45,565 nt of DNA from Trachelipus rathkii (GCA_015478945.1 JABUQX010078488.1:7501-53065), one strand, 5' to 3'. Positions 14,721 to 27,195 are shown, counted from the stretch's first letter. Notes: generated by a model from the letters alone, not told the origin. Numbers and translations: made by a program.

Positions 14721-14886
14721 TAATATATATTAATACCTATAATATATATATATATAATAGTATATACTATAATATTATATATATATATTAATTATATTAA
14801 TAATATATATATATTATATATATATATATATATAAATATATTATATTATATATATATATATATACTATATATATATATATATAATA

Positions 14887-14963
<77 letters not shown>

Positions 14964-15050
14964 TATATTTTTTATTCTAAATTATTCAGACCAGTTATCG
15001 TAATGGAACGGAATGAATATATATTATATATATATATATATATACTATAC

Positions 15051-15090
<40 letters not shown>

Positions 15091-15210
15091 GTATTATATA
15101 TATTATAATACTACTATATATATATATTAGTATATATATATATATTAATATATATAGTATATATAGTATATACTTAATATATATATATAGCTATATATCT
15201 ATATATATAT
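14721..15210. repeat. Long (TA)n array
   Basis: This includes nearly uninterrupted TA dinucleotides at 14900-14960 and 15050-15085. The first half of the 155-codon open frame starting at 15003 is simply this repeat. Confidence 0.9.
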
Positions 15211-15470
15211 CCAAGAAGAGGACGGAAGTGAACTACATCAACTACATAATGATCAATCTGGGAAAAGAAACAGATAACAAACAACAGCAGCAGCTCCCAG
15301 AGAAAGACCAGACCGATGAAGAAACATCCAGCACCAACACGAAACCCACTAATGTCTTTTTGAAACCATCAAGAACTAGCAACCTCTATAGTGAGAAAAG
15401 AAGAAAGAAACAACAACAACAACAACAAAAAGAGAAATCACAAGAACAACATCCACTATATAATTGGTGA
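15211..15470 (+). other. Gln/Lys-rich open stretch, coding status doubtful
   Basis: After the TA array the same frame stays open for about 85 codons. The product is rich in Gln, Lys, Thr and Asn, with runs from CAG and CAA trinucleotides (QQQQ near 15280, QQQQQQ near 15415). No domain is seen. The charged, low-complexity composition resembles disordered nucleic-acid-binding tails, but it also arises trivially from (CAA)n. The stop at 15471 is immediately followed by a TGGTGACCC motif and then by a minisatellite. I regard this as a low-complexity tract rather than a demonstrated gene. Confidence 0.2.
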
Positions 15471-15479
15471 CCCGGAATG
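15463..15479 (+). other. Possible LTR-retrotransposon primer-binding-site-like motif
   Basis: ATTGGTGACCCGGAA resembles, from memory, the TGGTGACCC sequence found just inside the 5' LTR of some arthropod LTR retrotransposons. No LTR pair or gag/pol frame is visible nearby, so this is a weak lead only. Confidence 0.2.
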
Positions 15480-15524
15480 AAGAGCACCTCCTAAAAGATG
15501 CCTTCAGACAACAAACAATAATAA

Positions 15525-16025
15525 CGAAACTTCAAGCACCATGCAGACCGGTGAAAACGGGAATAACATTCACACAGCTAATATCCAGACCTACCAGCCT
15601 TAGTCTTACGTGAATATTTTCCTTCGACGCTAACAACATTTTCAAGATATCAGAATAATGAAAATTCAAGCACCATGCAGATCGGTGAAGACGTTAACAA
15701 TAATCCCATGCCTACCAGCCTCAGTTTAACGTGACTATTTTCGTCATCTGTAATACCAATTTTAAGATAACAAATACTTTCAAGTAACATTCTGACCAGT
15801 AAAGCCTTGAACATCAATCACGCAGTTATACCCAGGCATACCAGCCTCAGTTTATCGTGAATATTTTCGTCGACACTACCAACAATTTCGTCTCTAATAT
15901 CATTTTAAGATAATGAATACCTTCAAGCTCCATACAGACCACCGAAGACAAGAACATCAGTAACACGGTTAATCCCACGTCTACCAGCTCAAATAACTTG
16001 GATATTTCCTTCGGCACTAAATTAA
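15525..16025 (+). repeat. Minisatellite of about 130 bp, four copies
   Basis: Anchor words recur near 15541 (ATGCAGACCGG), 15674 (ATGCAGATCGG), 15789 (ATTCTGACCAG) and 15932 (ATACAGACCA). Each is preceded by TTCAAG and followed by CTACCAGC or TACCAGCCTCAG, then GTGAATATTTTCGTCGAC-like words. Spacings are 133, 115 and 143 bp. Copies are diverged. One frame of the unit stays mostly open, so a coding origin cannot be excluded. Confidence 0.75.
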
Positions 16026-18425
16026 GTAACTATTCTCTCTACGGAAGGATTCAACAGATTACATCTTCAGCTAAACTTCCACTCAGCCTATTGAGGTCAC
16101 TGGTTAAAATAGAACAAAGGTTTACCTATGTACGGTAGTACATACAATTCAAATTGGCATCACAAATCACTGCTACCATATATGGAACGATTATCTGAAG
16201 GAATGATCTATCACCTATATATATTTGGTAGTAGGTTTGCATCAACTGGAGAACGTATACCACTGGCAATATATGTATACTTACTCTTTTTTTTCACTCT
16301 CAATTCTTATTTACTTTATTTACTCTATTTGAGTATTGTATTATATTATATTTTAATTCAATTTATTGATTTCAGTAATCAGTATTCTTTATATAACATC
16401 ATAATTCCAATTTAAATAAGTTGAATAAATTATAGGCATATCCACCTATTTATTCTATTATCAGCATTTTCTACTCTATACTAGTTATCCCATCTATTAC
16501 ATTTACATCTTATGAATATATTCTAATAATTTCAATGGAATTATTAATGTGAATGTATTTTGATTATTACATGTATTATTATTATGATATTATGTCTATT
16601 AAATATTATTATTTTCTTTATTGAGAGAATTATTAATATTTCCATTTTATCTCATCATGGTATACATTCACACTCACCAGCCAAATTATTTTATTTTATC
16701 ATTACTCTCTCATCTTTAATGCTCCGAATCATTGATAAGTGTACTAGACTATACATTAATGAGCATATGGTATTAATTCTCAGTTACTCTAATTGAATTT
16801 ACTAAGAAATATGTAGCTACACATCATTAATATCATTATATATATTTATTATTTACATCTATTTCTGTTTAATTATTTATGGAGTATATAGTTCCAAGGT
16901 ATGTTTTCATATGTATCTTGTATTTTCTATTTAAAGCTTCACTTCATATTTATTTGGTGATGTTATATATATTAATTTTTATCTAACTATATAAATATGA
17001 CTTTACTATGCCTTTATTAGACTTTCCTCTCTAGCATATTTAAATAGATTTATATTTTGCTAAAATGTGGATATACATGTATCCTCAGCCTATTGCGTGA
17101 GTACATTGATTGTAACTTGTTATTTACTTATACTGATTTTAATTAATTGCTTAAGTGATTTTAATTTAGTTTGTTGTCAAATTGGCGATTATTATTTATT
17201 CTAATTATGTTAATAGTAATATAATACTATATATTTCCTTATGACAGAATCACTTTACAAACTTCTCAGTCATCACCGATCCCTTTTTCCATTGATTCAA
17301 GTTTAATTGCTCTAATTGATATATTTATTTGATGAGTATATGTGATTGATGTAGTATACTTTTATATATGTTTCCCTAATCAATACTCTATTAATTAAGA
17401 GCATATCATATCAAAGTTTTATTCACTCTATTGAGTTATTTATTATTATCTCAATTTAACTGTGTGTGTTGGAAATTATTACGAAATTTTAGATTCTTGC
17501 TTTTCTACCTGTAGGACGACAAACTAATGATAGCTGCCATTAAGGAGAATACCATTCAATTTCTTTTTTAATTAGGTTTTTTAATGCTTTGAGCATGCTT
17601 TTAGTCTCACTGTTATGTCATTCTATATTATTATATATAGTGTGATTATTATATTTTGAAAATGATATATTATTATTAAGGTTATAATTATTATTATTTG
17701 CTAAGTAAATAATAAAAGTTATTTTAATTCTTTATTAACAGATCTTTTTATTGTGGATTATCTATTTAATATATATATATTGTTATTAATCTATTATTGA
17801 GTTAATTAAATTATATGCATAGTATATATCAAATATATTATGTAAATTAGATAATCTGGTATATATATATTTATTATTGATATATGATTCACTCAAGCCA
17901 TAATTTACTTCTCCCTTATTTATAACTCCTATTGATCTTAATCTCTCTAATATATAGTGTTTATTATTATTGATGTTATATTTATTATCCTCACTATTAT
18001 TATTATTTATAATAGCTCACACAATATATATTATCATACTACTAATTGCTATTCTACTTCCCATTTTATTGGTAATTATATCTTGTTTATTATTACTTTT
18101 TTATTATTTAGATAATTATTTATTATGTGTAAAATTTGATAAACTCTAACACGTGCCCTTATTATTATGAGTGATTCTTGACCAAATGACACTTAATTAA
18201 TGTATTTATTTCGAAAGCCAATTCTTGGATTACTAACAATATATTATTTAATTTTTTTCTTAGTTTTAATTGAATAGAAAAATAGGTTTGATACCTACAA
18301 CTATTTAGTGAAAACTTCTAAATGATTTTTAAAATTTGTGATATATATATATCAGTAGAAGTATTCCCATTATTATTATGTTGTTTTACCTGTTTAAAAT
18401 TTTTTATTTTTGGTTTTTTTCATAT
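16026..18425. other. T-rich sequence without recognisable genes
   Basis: About 2.4 kb with strong T excess on the plus strand and many TTATTATT words. Open frames at 16128-16415 and 16560-16796 encode hydrophobic, Tyr/Ile/Leu-rich peptides expected from such composition. I see no motif or RNA gene. Confidence 0.4.
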
Positions 18426-18427
18426 AT

Positions 18428-18835
18428 TAATCTATTGAGAATCTACCCCATATCATTATTTTAGATGTACCCTATATCTTTTTTTGGGATGTACCCATAT
18501 TTCTATTGGAAATATACCCCATATCGTTATTTTAGTTTCACTCTATATCATATTTTGGGATGTACCCCATATCTTTATTAGTTATGCATTACAAATTTTT
18601 ATTTTGGATCTACGCTATACCTCTTTTTGGGATGCATCCCATATCTTTTTAGGGAAGGTTGACCATATCATTATTGGAATTTACCCATATCTTTACTGGG
18701 GCTCACCCTATATCTTTAAAGGAGATCTTCCCATTTTATTTATTTGAGATGGGCTTCATATCTTTATTGGAGATGCATCCCATAACTCTCTTGGGAATGT
18801 GTATCATTCTTTGTTGAGGATGGGCCTAATTGTTT
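18428..18835. repeat. Minisatellite of about 26 bp with a palindromic core
   Basis: About 15 diverged copies of a unit containing GATGTACCCCATATC followed by TTTATTTTGG-type spacer. Several copies carry the self-complementary core GGGATGCATCCC or GGGATGTACCCC (for example near 18546 and 18630). The 87-codon open frame across it is repeat-derived. Confidence 0.8.
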
Positions 18836-19110
18836 GACGTGTATGGAAGATTATGCCGATTATATGTACAGCTAATTGATGGCTGGGCTGGTTGACTGTT
18901 TTATGTACCATACTTGCTTCATCCTAGATACATATTCGCGCTGGCGATCCAGAACTGTTTCTGCGTCCTTCCTCGTTTTTGTGCTCATTCCATTTCCTCT
19001 CTAATAATTCGGCTGTAGTCACTTATCTCCATCTCTAAATCTTATAGTGTAAAGAAAATACCAGAATAGATAGCTAGTCTAAAGAATTATACTCTTTAAT
19101 TTTCCTGTAA
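18836..19110. other. Unassigned sequence
   Basis: Mixed-composition DNA between the minisatellite and a hAT fragment. It may include more of the same decayed element, but I cannot read transposase motifs in it. Confidence 0.35.
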
Positions 19111-19119
19111 ATTTCCCGA

Positions 19120-19295
19120 TAGGGCATTGAAAATCTGTGGTTGTCGGCCAGTGTGTAGTGTTAGTCTCAAGCACTTCGCTCATCAACAACGTTCCTCTTC
19201 ATTTTGGCATTGGGGCGAATGGGTACCTCACAAACACCGCAAGTCTCGCTACGTCGGTACTTTCGTCATCAAGCTGTAAACTAAAAAATTCACAA
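19120..19295 (-). pseudogene. hAT-family (ZBED5-like) transposase fragment
   Basis: On the minus strand, from about 19292 downward, the reading includes SLQLDDESTDVARLAVFVRY, then, after frame shifts, a segment like LMSEVLETNTT. In the ZBED5/ZMYM-like group of hAT transposases the conserved block is LQLDESTDV(x)n LLVFVRY followed by an acidic stretch and LETNTT. The Asp in LDES is the first catalytic residue of the hAT DDE domain. Only this central block is visible, roughly 60 of an expected 550-650 residues. Neither the BED zinc finger nor the dimerisation domain is seen, and one extra residue (DDES) plus frame changes show it is broken. The sequence match is seen directly; the family name rests on recalled consensus. 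Confidence 0.6.
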
Positions 19296-19585
19296 GTTTC
19301 CCATTTTCTTGTTTTTTTTTTTCTTTTTTTCACCAAAATTTCTTCGATAAATGTGAAACTTTAGTTAGGAGTTTTCATCATATTTTTAGAAAACTCTTCT
19401 CCATCGCCATATTCCCTGATGAACCTGCCTTCCAAAAGGGCTATACCGCGCGTTTGAAGATTTCTTACAAGCCTTTATGGCACTAAATCAGAATGTATAT
19501 AGGTGCATTCTAGCAAGATGTACTTTTATTTAATAGTATATATTTAAAAAACCATGTGCCGGCATACTCTCACTGGCATCATACA

Positions 19586-19607
19586 ATGGCGGCTACCCCA
19601 GGTAAGT
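19586..19607 (+). other. ATG plus consensus splice donor
   Basis: ATGGCGGCTACCCCAG is followed directly by GTAAGT, a perfect CAG|GTAAGT donor. It could be a 16-nt coding first exon, but there is no supporting promoter or downstream exon in view. It is probably coincidental or part of a repeat. Confidence 0.12.
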
Positions 19608-20920
19608 GCCTGTGCGTCGCATACCTATGGTACACTTTGGGAGTTCATTAACCCCGCCCACCTGTTCTATCCGACCTTTTCAAAATTCGAACGGGAGCTC
19701 CAGGACTCCAATTTAATCTAGCAGGTAGTCTGCTCTATGATCTAAAATCCTAGGTGGATAAGGAATGTTTTAGGTCAATAAAGACATAATTTCTTTTCTG
19801 ATCCGTTTTTTACGCCTATGCAAAATATTCAATTTCAAAAGTTAAATATGAAAAGACTTTCGTTGGAAGAATTTAGTGAATTTAAAAAAATAAAAATTTT
19901 TTTGAGAGCTTCTTTCTAATTATTTTATTATCTTTTGATTCTATTTATCGTAGTCTTGTACATAAGATTTTTTCATTATTTGATATTGCAGACTCATGTT
20001 CGTGTGGGAGATTCAGATATATTTGTTATTAATTATTTTTACCTTTAATTAAAGTTCATACGCCAAATCTTTTATTCATAATTTATTTAAATTTTCTTCA
20101 AGTTTCATTATGTGTATGATTAGGAATCATAATAGAAAGTAATGACGACAATAGTTTTGTATTAATAAATTAATGTAATCTGATACCTGCATGAGATACA
20201 AAATAGCCCTTATCTTTAGAAGATATAAGTTAAACATTTTCTAAAATCATAATATATATATTTATGTATATACGTGTATATGTGTGTATGTTTCGGTGGG
20301 TAAAACTGGTAAGTTTAGAAAATGTGCTATATTTTATAATGACACCGTTAAATACTAAAGTTCTTTCTATCTTTTTGAAACTGAGTTAGTATTGTATGAA
20401 GAAATATAATAAAAATGTTATATATTAATATTAGAATAATTATTGCAATTTTATTCGAAATATTTTTATATTATTTAGTTAATTTAAAAATATGTATATT
20501 TCTATATATTAAAATTGATATTTAGAATATATAGTACTTATTATAATATGGATGAGAAGATAAAGAAGGGAAAGCAACAATATAAACACTTGTTAATAAA
20601 AGACACACCATTTCAAATGCAAACTACACAACCCGGTTACTGTATATCATCATAGCCATAAGATAATTATATAATTAGTATAATAATTATATTTATATCT
20701 TTAAAGTATCAGAATAGATGAGGTAAGGTAACTCATACTTAATAGGTATATACATATTATAATATAAAATAAGATAATAAGAATGCTCACAGTTTACTGT
20801 ATATAAGATCTATTGATATGAAATGAGGGGGGTAGGGGGGAGAGTGAAGTTAAAAGTCACTTTGGTTATAACTATAATATAGAATTTAAATATACATAAT
20901 ATAAGTAGCAAATGAATAAA
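19608..20920. other. Unassigned AT-rich sequence
   Basis: No coding frame or element recognised. A G-run (GGGGGGTAGGGGGGAG) lies near 20826-20841. A short TATGTGTATA-type tract lies near 20265-20290. Confidence 0.4.
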
Positions 20921-21008
20921 TAATTTATATATATATATGCAAGCTATATAATAAAAATATAATATTAATTTATATATTATAGAATATTAATATATATTAT
21001 ATATATAT

Positions 21009-21054
<46 letters not shown>

Positions 21055-21140
21055 CATATTATTTGTATATATATTTTATATATATATTATAAATATATAT
21101 ATAATAATAATATAGTAGTATTAATAATATATATATATAT
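20921..21140. repeat. (TA)n-rich array
   Basis: Imperfect TA dinucleotide repeat, purest at 21010-21050. Confidence 0.9.
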
Positions 21141-21334
21141 CTCTTTCTTTGTAATTTCAGTTTTATTTTTATGTAGGTTACATTGTACGAGTTTCTACTA
21201 TATATATATATATATATTATATGATATAAGTTTGATCTGTATCAGATTCGTAGCTACTATATTATAGCATATTATATATATTATATATCGTTATTGCATA
21301 TAAGCATGATAAATATTAATGATTAGATGGCAGA

Positions 21335-21396
21335 ATTAGAGAGCTTCAAATCCAGTATATAATAAATCGCTTGTGTGGACGACTTAGCTCTCTAAT
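21335..21396. other. Perfect 11-bp inverted repeat with 40-nt loop
   Basis: ATTAGAGAGCT (21335-21345) and AGCTCTCTAAT (21386-21396) are exactly complementary. It could be a hairpin precursor or the ends of a tiny palindromic element. Nothing else supports either. Confidence 0.5.
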
Positions 21397-21629
21397 CTAT
21401 ACAGTGCTACAGTTTCTTAGTGAGGGATTAATTATATTTATACTAAATAATTATAGTGTATTGTGGTTATATATATCTTTGATGTGAAGCACTGGTAAGA
21501 ATTATATTGGTGGAATGATAACCTTAAGACATTGTCAATAGTTGTGGTAAGCATAAACTTGGGATTCCATGTAGTTAATGGTACACAAAATATTTTATGG
21601 CACATCCTATAGACTTTGTGCACAAAAGT

Positions 21630-23535
21630 GATAACTAGGAGAAGGTTCTACCACTTGAGTTTTTCTATTAAGGGTTTTTGCACAATTCGCTTTATATTTC
21701 ATCAGTATCTCTATTTTCATTCTAATGAAATTATATAATTATATTAGACACTATGTGTATTCATTCCAAAATTGTTTTTAATACTAATGGAGAGCTATTT
21801 CTCGCTCGTGCATTTAAGATCTCAAGACTTATATCGAACCGTTTGACGAATAAGTTTCTGTGGGTGCAGTGTTTATACTATTATTGCAAGACGTATCATG
21901 GCATGTGCAAACAAGGCATAAAGACAGGCAAGCAATATTCGCGGTTATCCACAACCACTTGTCGAAATCAGCCCGATATCCTACTGGCTGAAGGTCTGTT
22001 TTATATTAGAAGGTCCTACAAAGTGCATCCACTCTATTGTAGTCAACAGAAGAATGCCAGTGTTGTTCTTCACACTATATCTAAGATGTTATAGAGCAAG
22101 AAGATTATCATACCAACATATAAATAAAAGCAGGCAAATGGTCCAAAAATACGCAATTTATCTTATCAAGGTGTTGATATTCTGGTTAAAAGTGAAGAGA
22201 CTAATAGTTAATTAATCTTGATTTGAAATTAGTAAATATCAAGAATTACGATTCCAGTATGACCTACATAAATCTAAGATAAATATACCCACTCTATTTT
22301 CTCGTCTCTTCGACATTAACGCGTGCAAGTGTGTTCATAATAAGTGGCCTAATAGATTGATATACGTAATCAATGTCAATGTCAATATATAGAAAGAATA
22401 ACAAATCTAGATATTTGGCACCTCATCAAACATAAAGATCGAGCCAACTCTGATTTATATAGGTTAATAAAGGAGGCCGCTTGAAACTGGAAAGAACAGA
22501 GAAAAACATGAAACCCTATTCATAGAAAAGGTTGAACTTAACATGTAAGTTATGCTTCTGATTCGCCATCATTTGAAAGCCTAGATGAGACACAAGATAC
22601 GCCAAAATATGTGTAAGTTCAGTTTGATTATCAGGCAGTGAGAGTGATGTGCTAGAAGAATCTTTTCCTTAGAATCAGAAGAAATGGAAGAAATGTCACC
22701 CTAAAAATAGAAACCAGTATCCTGAGTTGTGTAAAGCATAGAGAGGACAAATGTGAGCAATTAGAGATGCGATAAGTCCTCATAGTTATATGTGCTTGGG
22801 TAGCCCTCAACGGACTCAGAGTGGACTTCTGATCACCTATAATCGTAATGTTGATCTAAAGTAAGTATGTGATTCTTTTTTACAACCGCATCTAAAAAAG
22901 AGATTACTTCGCGACGCAGACAAAACAGTCAGGAGCATTTGGTATAAGTCGGCAACACAGAGATGGTTTCTTGGGCATTTCCTATTGGTTTCGAGACAAT
23001 GAAGAGATAGAGTGTAAAATCATCTTGTCGATACTGGAGGGATGTTGGACAGGTATAGAAATTAGCAGTTAGAAAGAAGAACATGTACGATTGCTAGAAG
23101 ATCCTATATTGGACTAGATCTCATGATGCATGAATAGTGTGAATGATTATTCTGACGTTAGTTCCTAACTCAAGGAAGAATCTCGAGATGTATTTAATGA
23201 AATTCCTGGGTATTAATTATCGAGAACGAGACACCATGATGCTACAAGACATGACATTGTTACAGAGCAGTGAATTTGCGATGGAAACTCTGTGAAATAT
23301 TACTACGGAAGTAACCAAGAATGGGAATCACTGACTCACACTGTTGGAGTGTCACTATCTGTAAAAGTGGCTTCACCGTTATCAATGGCTCATAGATATG
23401 CATGTTGTGCATTGTTAATGAACTGCCCGCACTCAGGGCACATTCTTCATCCTAGTAGCTGTTGTTGATGGAAGAGAAGACTATACATGGACCATCGTCA
23501 CAATGAAAAGGCCAAGGTATAGGCAGAAATCCATC
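21630..23535 (+). other. Unrecognised coding-like DNA, broken
   Basis: Composition is close to coding DNA and less AT-rich than the surroundings. The longest frame (21753-22094, 113 codons, plus) is rich in Cys, Tyr and Lys and has no domain that I know. Near 22300 a plus frame reads LFDINACKC. Near 22555-22605 another reads SPSFESLDETQDTPKYV, an acidic Ser-rich stretch. Such pieces resemble a widespread uncharacterised arthropod repeat-borne protein with a FDI-C-x-C motif followed by an acidic linker, but this is recall, not demonstration. Frames change every 50-100 codons. I do not assign a function. Confidence 0.25.
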
Positions 23536-23543
23536 TTTTTTTA

Positions 23544-24953
23544 TCTGAAAAAGCCCAGTGGGCCGGGGTTTTTCGGGTTTTTTCATCTAAAACCCGAAAA
23601 AAACACGGGGAAAATTGGGTTTTTTGTGCCATTTTTCTATATTAACTCTTTCAGCATAACTGGAGTCACGATTTCATATTAATTTCAAATTGCTTTGTTT
23701 TCATACATTGTTGAGAGTTAAAGATATTAGTATTATATTATTTTTGTATATATATATCTATCTTAAGTGTCAAAGACTCTTTAGCCGATCACGAAGATAA
23801 CCTATAGGTTAATTGGAAATGCACTGAAGTTCTGAATGTCTAGGAACAGCAAAGTAAAATGTAAATATTACAAGTGATACAATCTATCCCACATAAATAT
23901 TTGAAGAATAAAAGTGCAAATCGGAAAAAATCTTGTAAAGCGCTTGTCATAATTCCCTAAGCAAATCTAGTGAATCAAAGTATGGATCTTACAACCGTTG
24001 AAAGTATGAATCTTACAGATGTAAGAAGAAAGGGATTCAATCTAATTTTCACGAATGGAGCTTGCAGAGGAGCCCATGTCACAGAACAATGAAAACATGG
24101 TTATCTGCAATCTGACACATCAAAACTCTAAAAGATTGTGGTCTAATATACCATTTTAAAGAGGCTATGTCACCTAACTGCATTCAAAAGATTTTCTTTA
24201 GGGTAAAAAATATCAGTTTTCCTTTTTAATGCTAAGCTTATACCAGTACTGTCCATTCTTAAAGAGAGTGTTTCTGGTAATTGAAATGTGACTTGTTATG
24301 TGAAAAGTTGAAATGATACAAACTTTAAGACCTGGTTACTCCCCACCATCTCGAAGAAATTAAGCGGTCCTAAGCACACGGCTTCAATATATATATATAT
24401 ATATATAATATATATATATATAGTATACCCTTAATTTGGCTAGTATTTAATCTTTAGTTAGGGTTCTCCTCGATCTAATATAAATATATATAATATATAT
24501 ATATTATACTACAATTATTATAAATATCATGTAGCTCAAAAAATAATTAAATATGAAAATACTCACTATATATTATATAATACGTTCTTAAATCACAAAT
24601 TAATTAAAATGAGCTTATAATATTTCACTAAGTACCACAAGAGTATATATTTTACTAGAGTAATTTTCATTTTTGGATTTTACTATTTTTTACATGCAAT
24701 TATTTATTCAGAAAACAAAATTGAAAAAACCTAAGTGGGCAAAATAGTGGGTTTTTTCAAGTGGATTTTTTGAAAAAATATTCGCGCAAGATTTTATTGA
24801 TATAGTGGAAGATATCATGTTTCTTATGATAAGTATTAATATATATGTAGTATCAGTATAGTCTTATGTTTATACCCTTTTCCCTCTTATTAGTTGATAT
24901 AATTAAGTAGATTATACTTTCCATTAGTCTTAATATATATATATATAATAGGT

Positions 24954-24988
<35 letters not shown>

Positions 24989-25385
24989 TCTGATGATGGT
25001 TTTCATAATTATTTATAAATTAAGTATTATAATAGTTATATTAATTTTGAGATCTAGATTCTGGTCATAATTATAATATAATACTATTATATAATATATA
25101 TATATATATAAATATATATATATTTCTTTCAACAAAATGAATTTAAAATGGTTTTAAACATAATGGCTAGATTTTTTTAAGTGGTATCTCTAATTCTTGA
25201 TAATATTTTTTTTTGCATTTTTTGTTTTGACAATACTCTTATTACATGCAATTATTCTGAAAAAATTTGAAAAAAACCCAGAGTGGAGTTCTAAGAGAGA
25301 TAGCTGGAGTTATTAGTTCAAAGTGGGCTTTTTTGAAAATATCGCCACGGGTTGGGTTTTTCGGGTTTGGGCCCATCCTTCATCG
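23544..25385. mobile_element. Block bounded by GGGTTTTT-rich motifs, possible non-autonomous element
   Basis: Three GGGTTTTT/AAAACCC-rich patches occur at 23544-23640, 24710-24785 and 25255-25380. The first starts with GCCCAGTGGGCCGGGG and the last ends with GGGTTTGGGCCCATCC. The second and third also share an upstream ACATGCAATTATT word and TGAAAAAA...GTGGGC order, making a diverged direct repeat offset by about 540 bp. Short (TA)n arrays lie inside (24390-24422, 24960-24980, 25095-25120). The block interrupts the coding-like DNA on either side, as an insertion would, but clear termini and target duplication are not established. Confidence 0.35.
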
Positions 25386-26490
25386 CCACTTCTCGCATCG
25401 AATGGAACCATAAACCAAACATGAGAGCTCGTCATTTGAGTCCTCTAACCGAAGACACATATCTGAGCTATTTTCTTCCAACATTCCAGGCTCTGTGAGT
25501 TGAAGTTCGTGAGTAAACGAGTTACGAAAGTATTCTAAGTTTCTAGTATCCACGCTGTTTGAGTGTTTACTAAAAATCTGTTTAATATTAATTCAAGTAC
25601 ACATGGGCACAAAATGCAGAATCATAAATAATAATTTTCATACGGTATTTGAAACTGCACAGCCCGGGTGCCTTAAAGCCATGCAACGGTGGCTAACTAA
25701 AGCTATAAAGACTGCTTCGATGTACGTTTCAACAGAAGTCCGCATCTGATGATCTTGAGGCGTTGGTAAACGATTCCACATACCTGCGACCACTTCCATA
25801 TGTTGATCCACAATATGTTCTATAATCCGCTCCATTCTCCTTACTGTCAAGAGGTTCGAAGAATTTTTTCACTTTATGGTAACACAGTATCAAAAACTTT
25901 CTCCTGAGGATCACCAGAACATCATTTCTCAAGTGCTCCTAAACAACTCCTATTTTGTCAAATACCACACACACACAGAAATTACCTCTGAATTGCTAGC
26001 TTGGTGTTGCAGATGAACAATGGATCTAAATAACGAGACTTCATGATTGCGTATGTAACACAATTTCTCAAGCAAGAAAGAACTAAATTTCCTCCTATCG
26101 CGGAATGTGCACAGTTCAGCTTGCTTTGATAAAGGCAGCTAAACGTCAATCTCACCGCAACTTCCTACATGAACTGATAGACTGGGGAGTACTCCTTCAC
26201 CCCCCCCACCTCTTCTTGATTATATTAGTTGATGATATATTGGTTAGTAATCAACAAATCCTCCTACCAAGGTATCCGTGTCATTCGGTCGATGTTGAAA
26301 AAGGAATGTCAAAGATGTTTCCGCTGGTTTCCTAGAGGGTCGTTTCGGTCATACTTCTCGACATGGTGCAATACTACCAACCAAACATTCTCGAATCGAA
26401 AAACCTTCAGGTACAGACAAAATCGATTTTCTATGAGATTTTGTACTATGGCAGGTTGTTTAGCATGTAAGAATGTAAAGGATATTTAAG
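25386..26490. other. Unrecognised coding-like DNA
   Basis: Overlapping open frames lie on both strands (25638-25932 minus, 26105-26489 plus), with balanced composition. None shows a domain I recognise. It may continue the broken region left of the GGGTTTTT block. Confidence 0.25.
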
Positions 26491-26507
26491 CTATAATGTA
26501 TATCTGG

Positions 26508-26532
26508 CTATATATATATATATATAATATAT

Positions 26533-26563
<31 letters not shown>

Positions 26564-26650
26564 CATATATATAATATATATAATATAATATATATATATA
26601 TATAATATTATATATATATATATATATATAAATATATAGTAATATATTTT
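26508..26650. repeat. (TA)n array
   Basis: Nearly pure TA dinucleotides. The Tyr/Ile open frames on the minus strand are repeat products. Confidence 0.9.
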
Positions 26651-26811
26651 GTTTTTTAAATAAAAAAGATTCAAGGTAAAAGTTGGGGTATGAAAACAAA
26701 ATCTTGAAGACCTTACTTTTAACACATTTCAGTTTTGTATCTGAATGAAGCAAAAAAATAAAGTTGTTTCAAATCTGCACTAAAACTTTTGTATGTTTTT
26801 TTTAATTTTAA

Positions 26812-26891
26812 TATATCATAATATATATAGTATATATATATAATATATATATATTATATAAATAATATATATTATATATATATAATATATA

Positions 26892-26929
<38 letters not shown>

Positions 26930-26940
26930 TATTATTATAA
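26812..26940. repeat. (TA)n array
   Basis: Nearly pure TA dinucleotides after about 160 bp of unique sequence. Confidence 0.9.
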
Positions 26941-27195
26941 TTAGCGGTTGGGTCAAAACATACCTTTTTTAAAATTGTCAAACTAAAAACCCTAAATGCA
27001 CGGACGATCAGTATCAAGATCTGAATACTGTGCAAAAACTTCAAAAAGTTGTGCGACCCCTACCCCCTCGCACGAATCATTATCTTACTTTACCTTATTC
27101 TCGATTTAAAAAATCAATTTCAAAGTTAGTCGCAATACGTAATTTACTCCCGATCTCCGTATAAAGCAATGAAGCATACAACATATTCACACACT

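Noticed and set aside
18484..18747. 87-codon open frame with repeated His-Ile motifs
   Set aside because: It falls entirely in the minisatellite of about 26 bp. Its repeats mirror the DNA unit.
19670..19740. GTTCGAAT on the minus strand as a tRNA B box
   Set aside because: No complementary T-stem, acceptor stem or A box at the right distance.
26160..26280. LVDDILVSN reading, similar to a Copia reverse transcriptase VDD box
   Set aside because: No other RT motif lies upstream or downstream in any frame. A single short match is not enough.
26486..27044. Minus-strand Tyr/Ile-rich membrane-like proteins
   Set aside because: Apparent hydrophobic segments are translations of (TA)n arrays.
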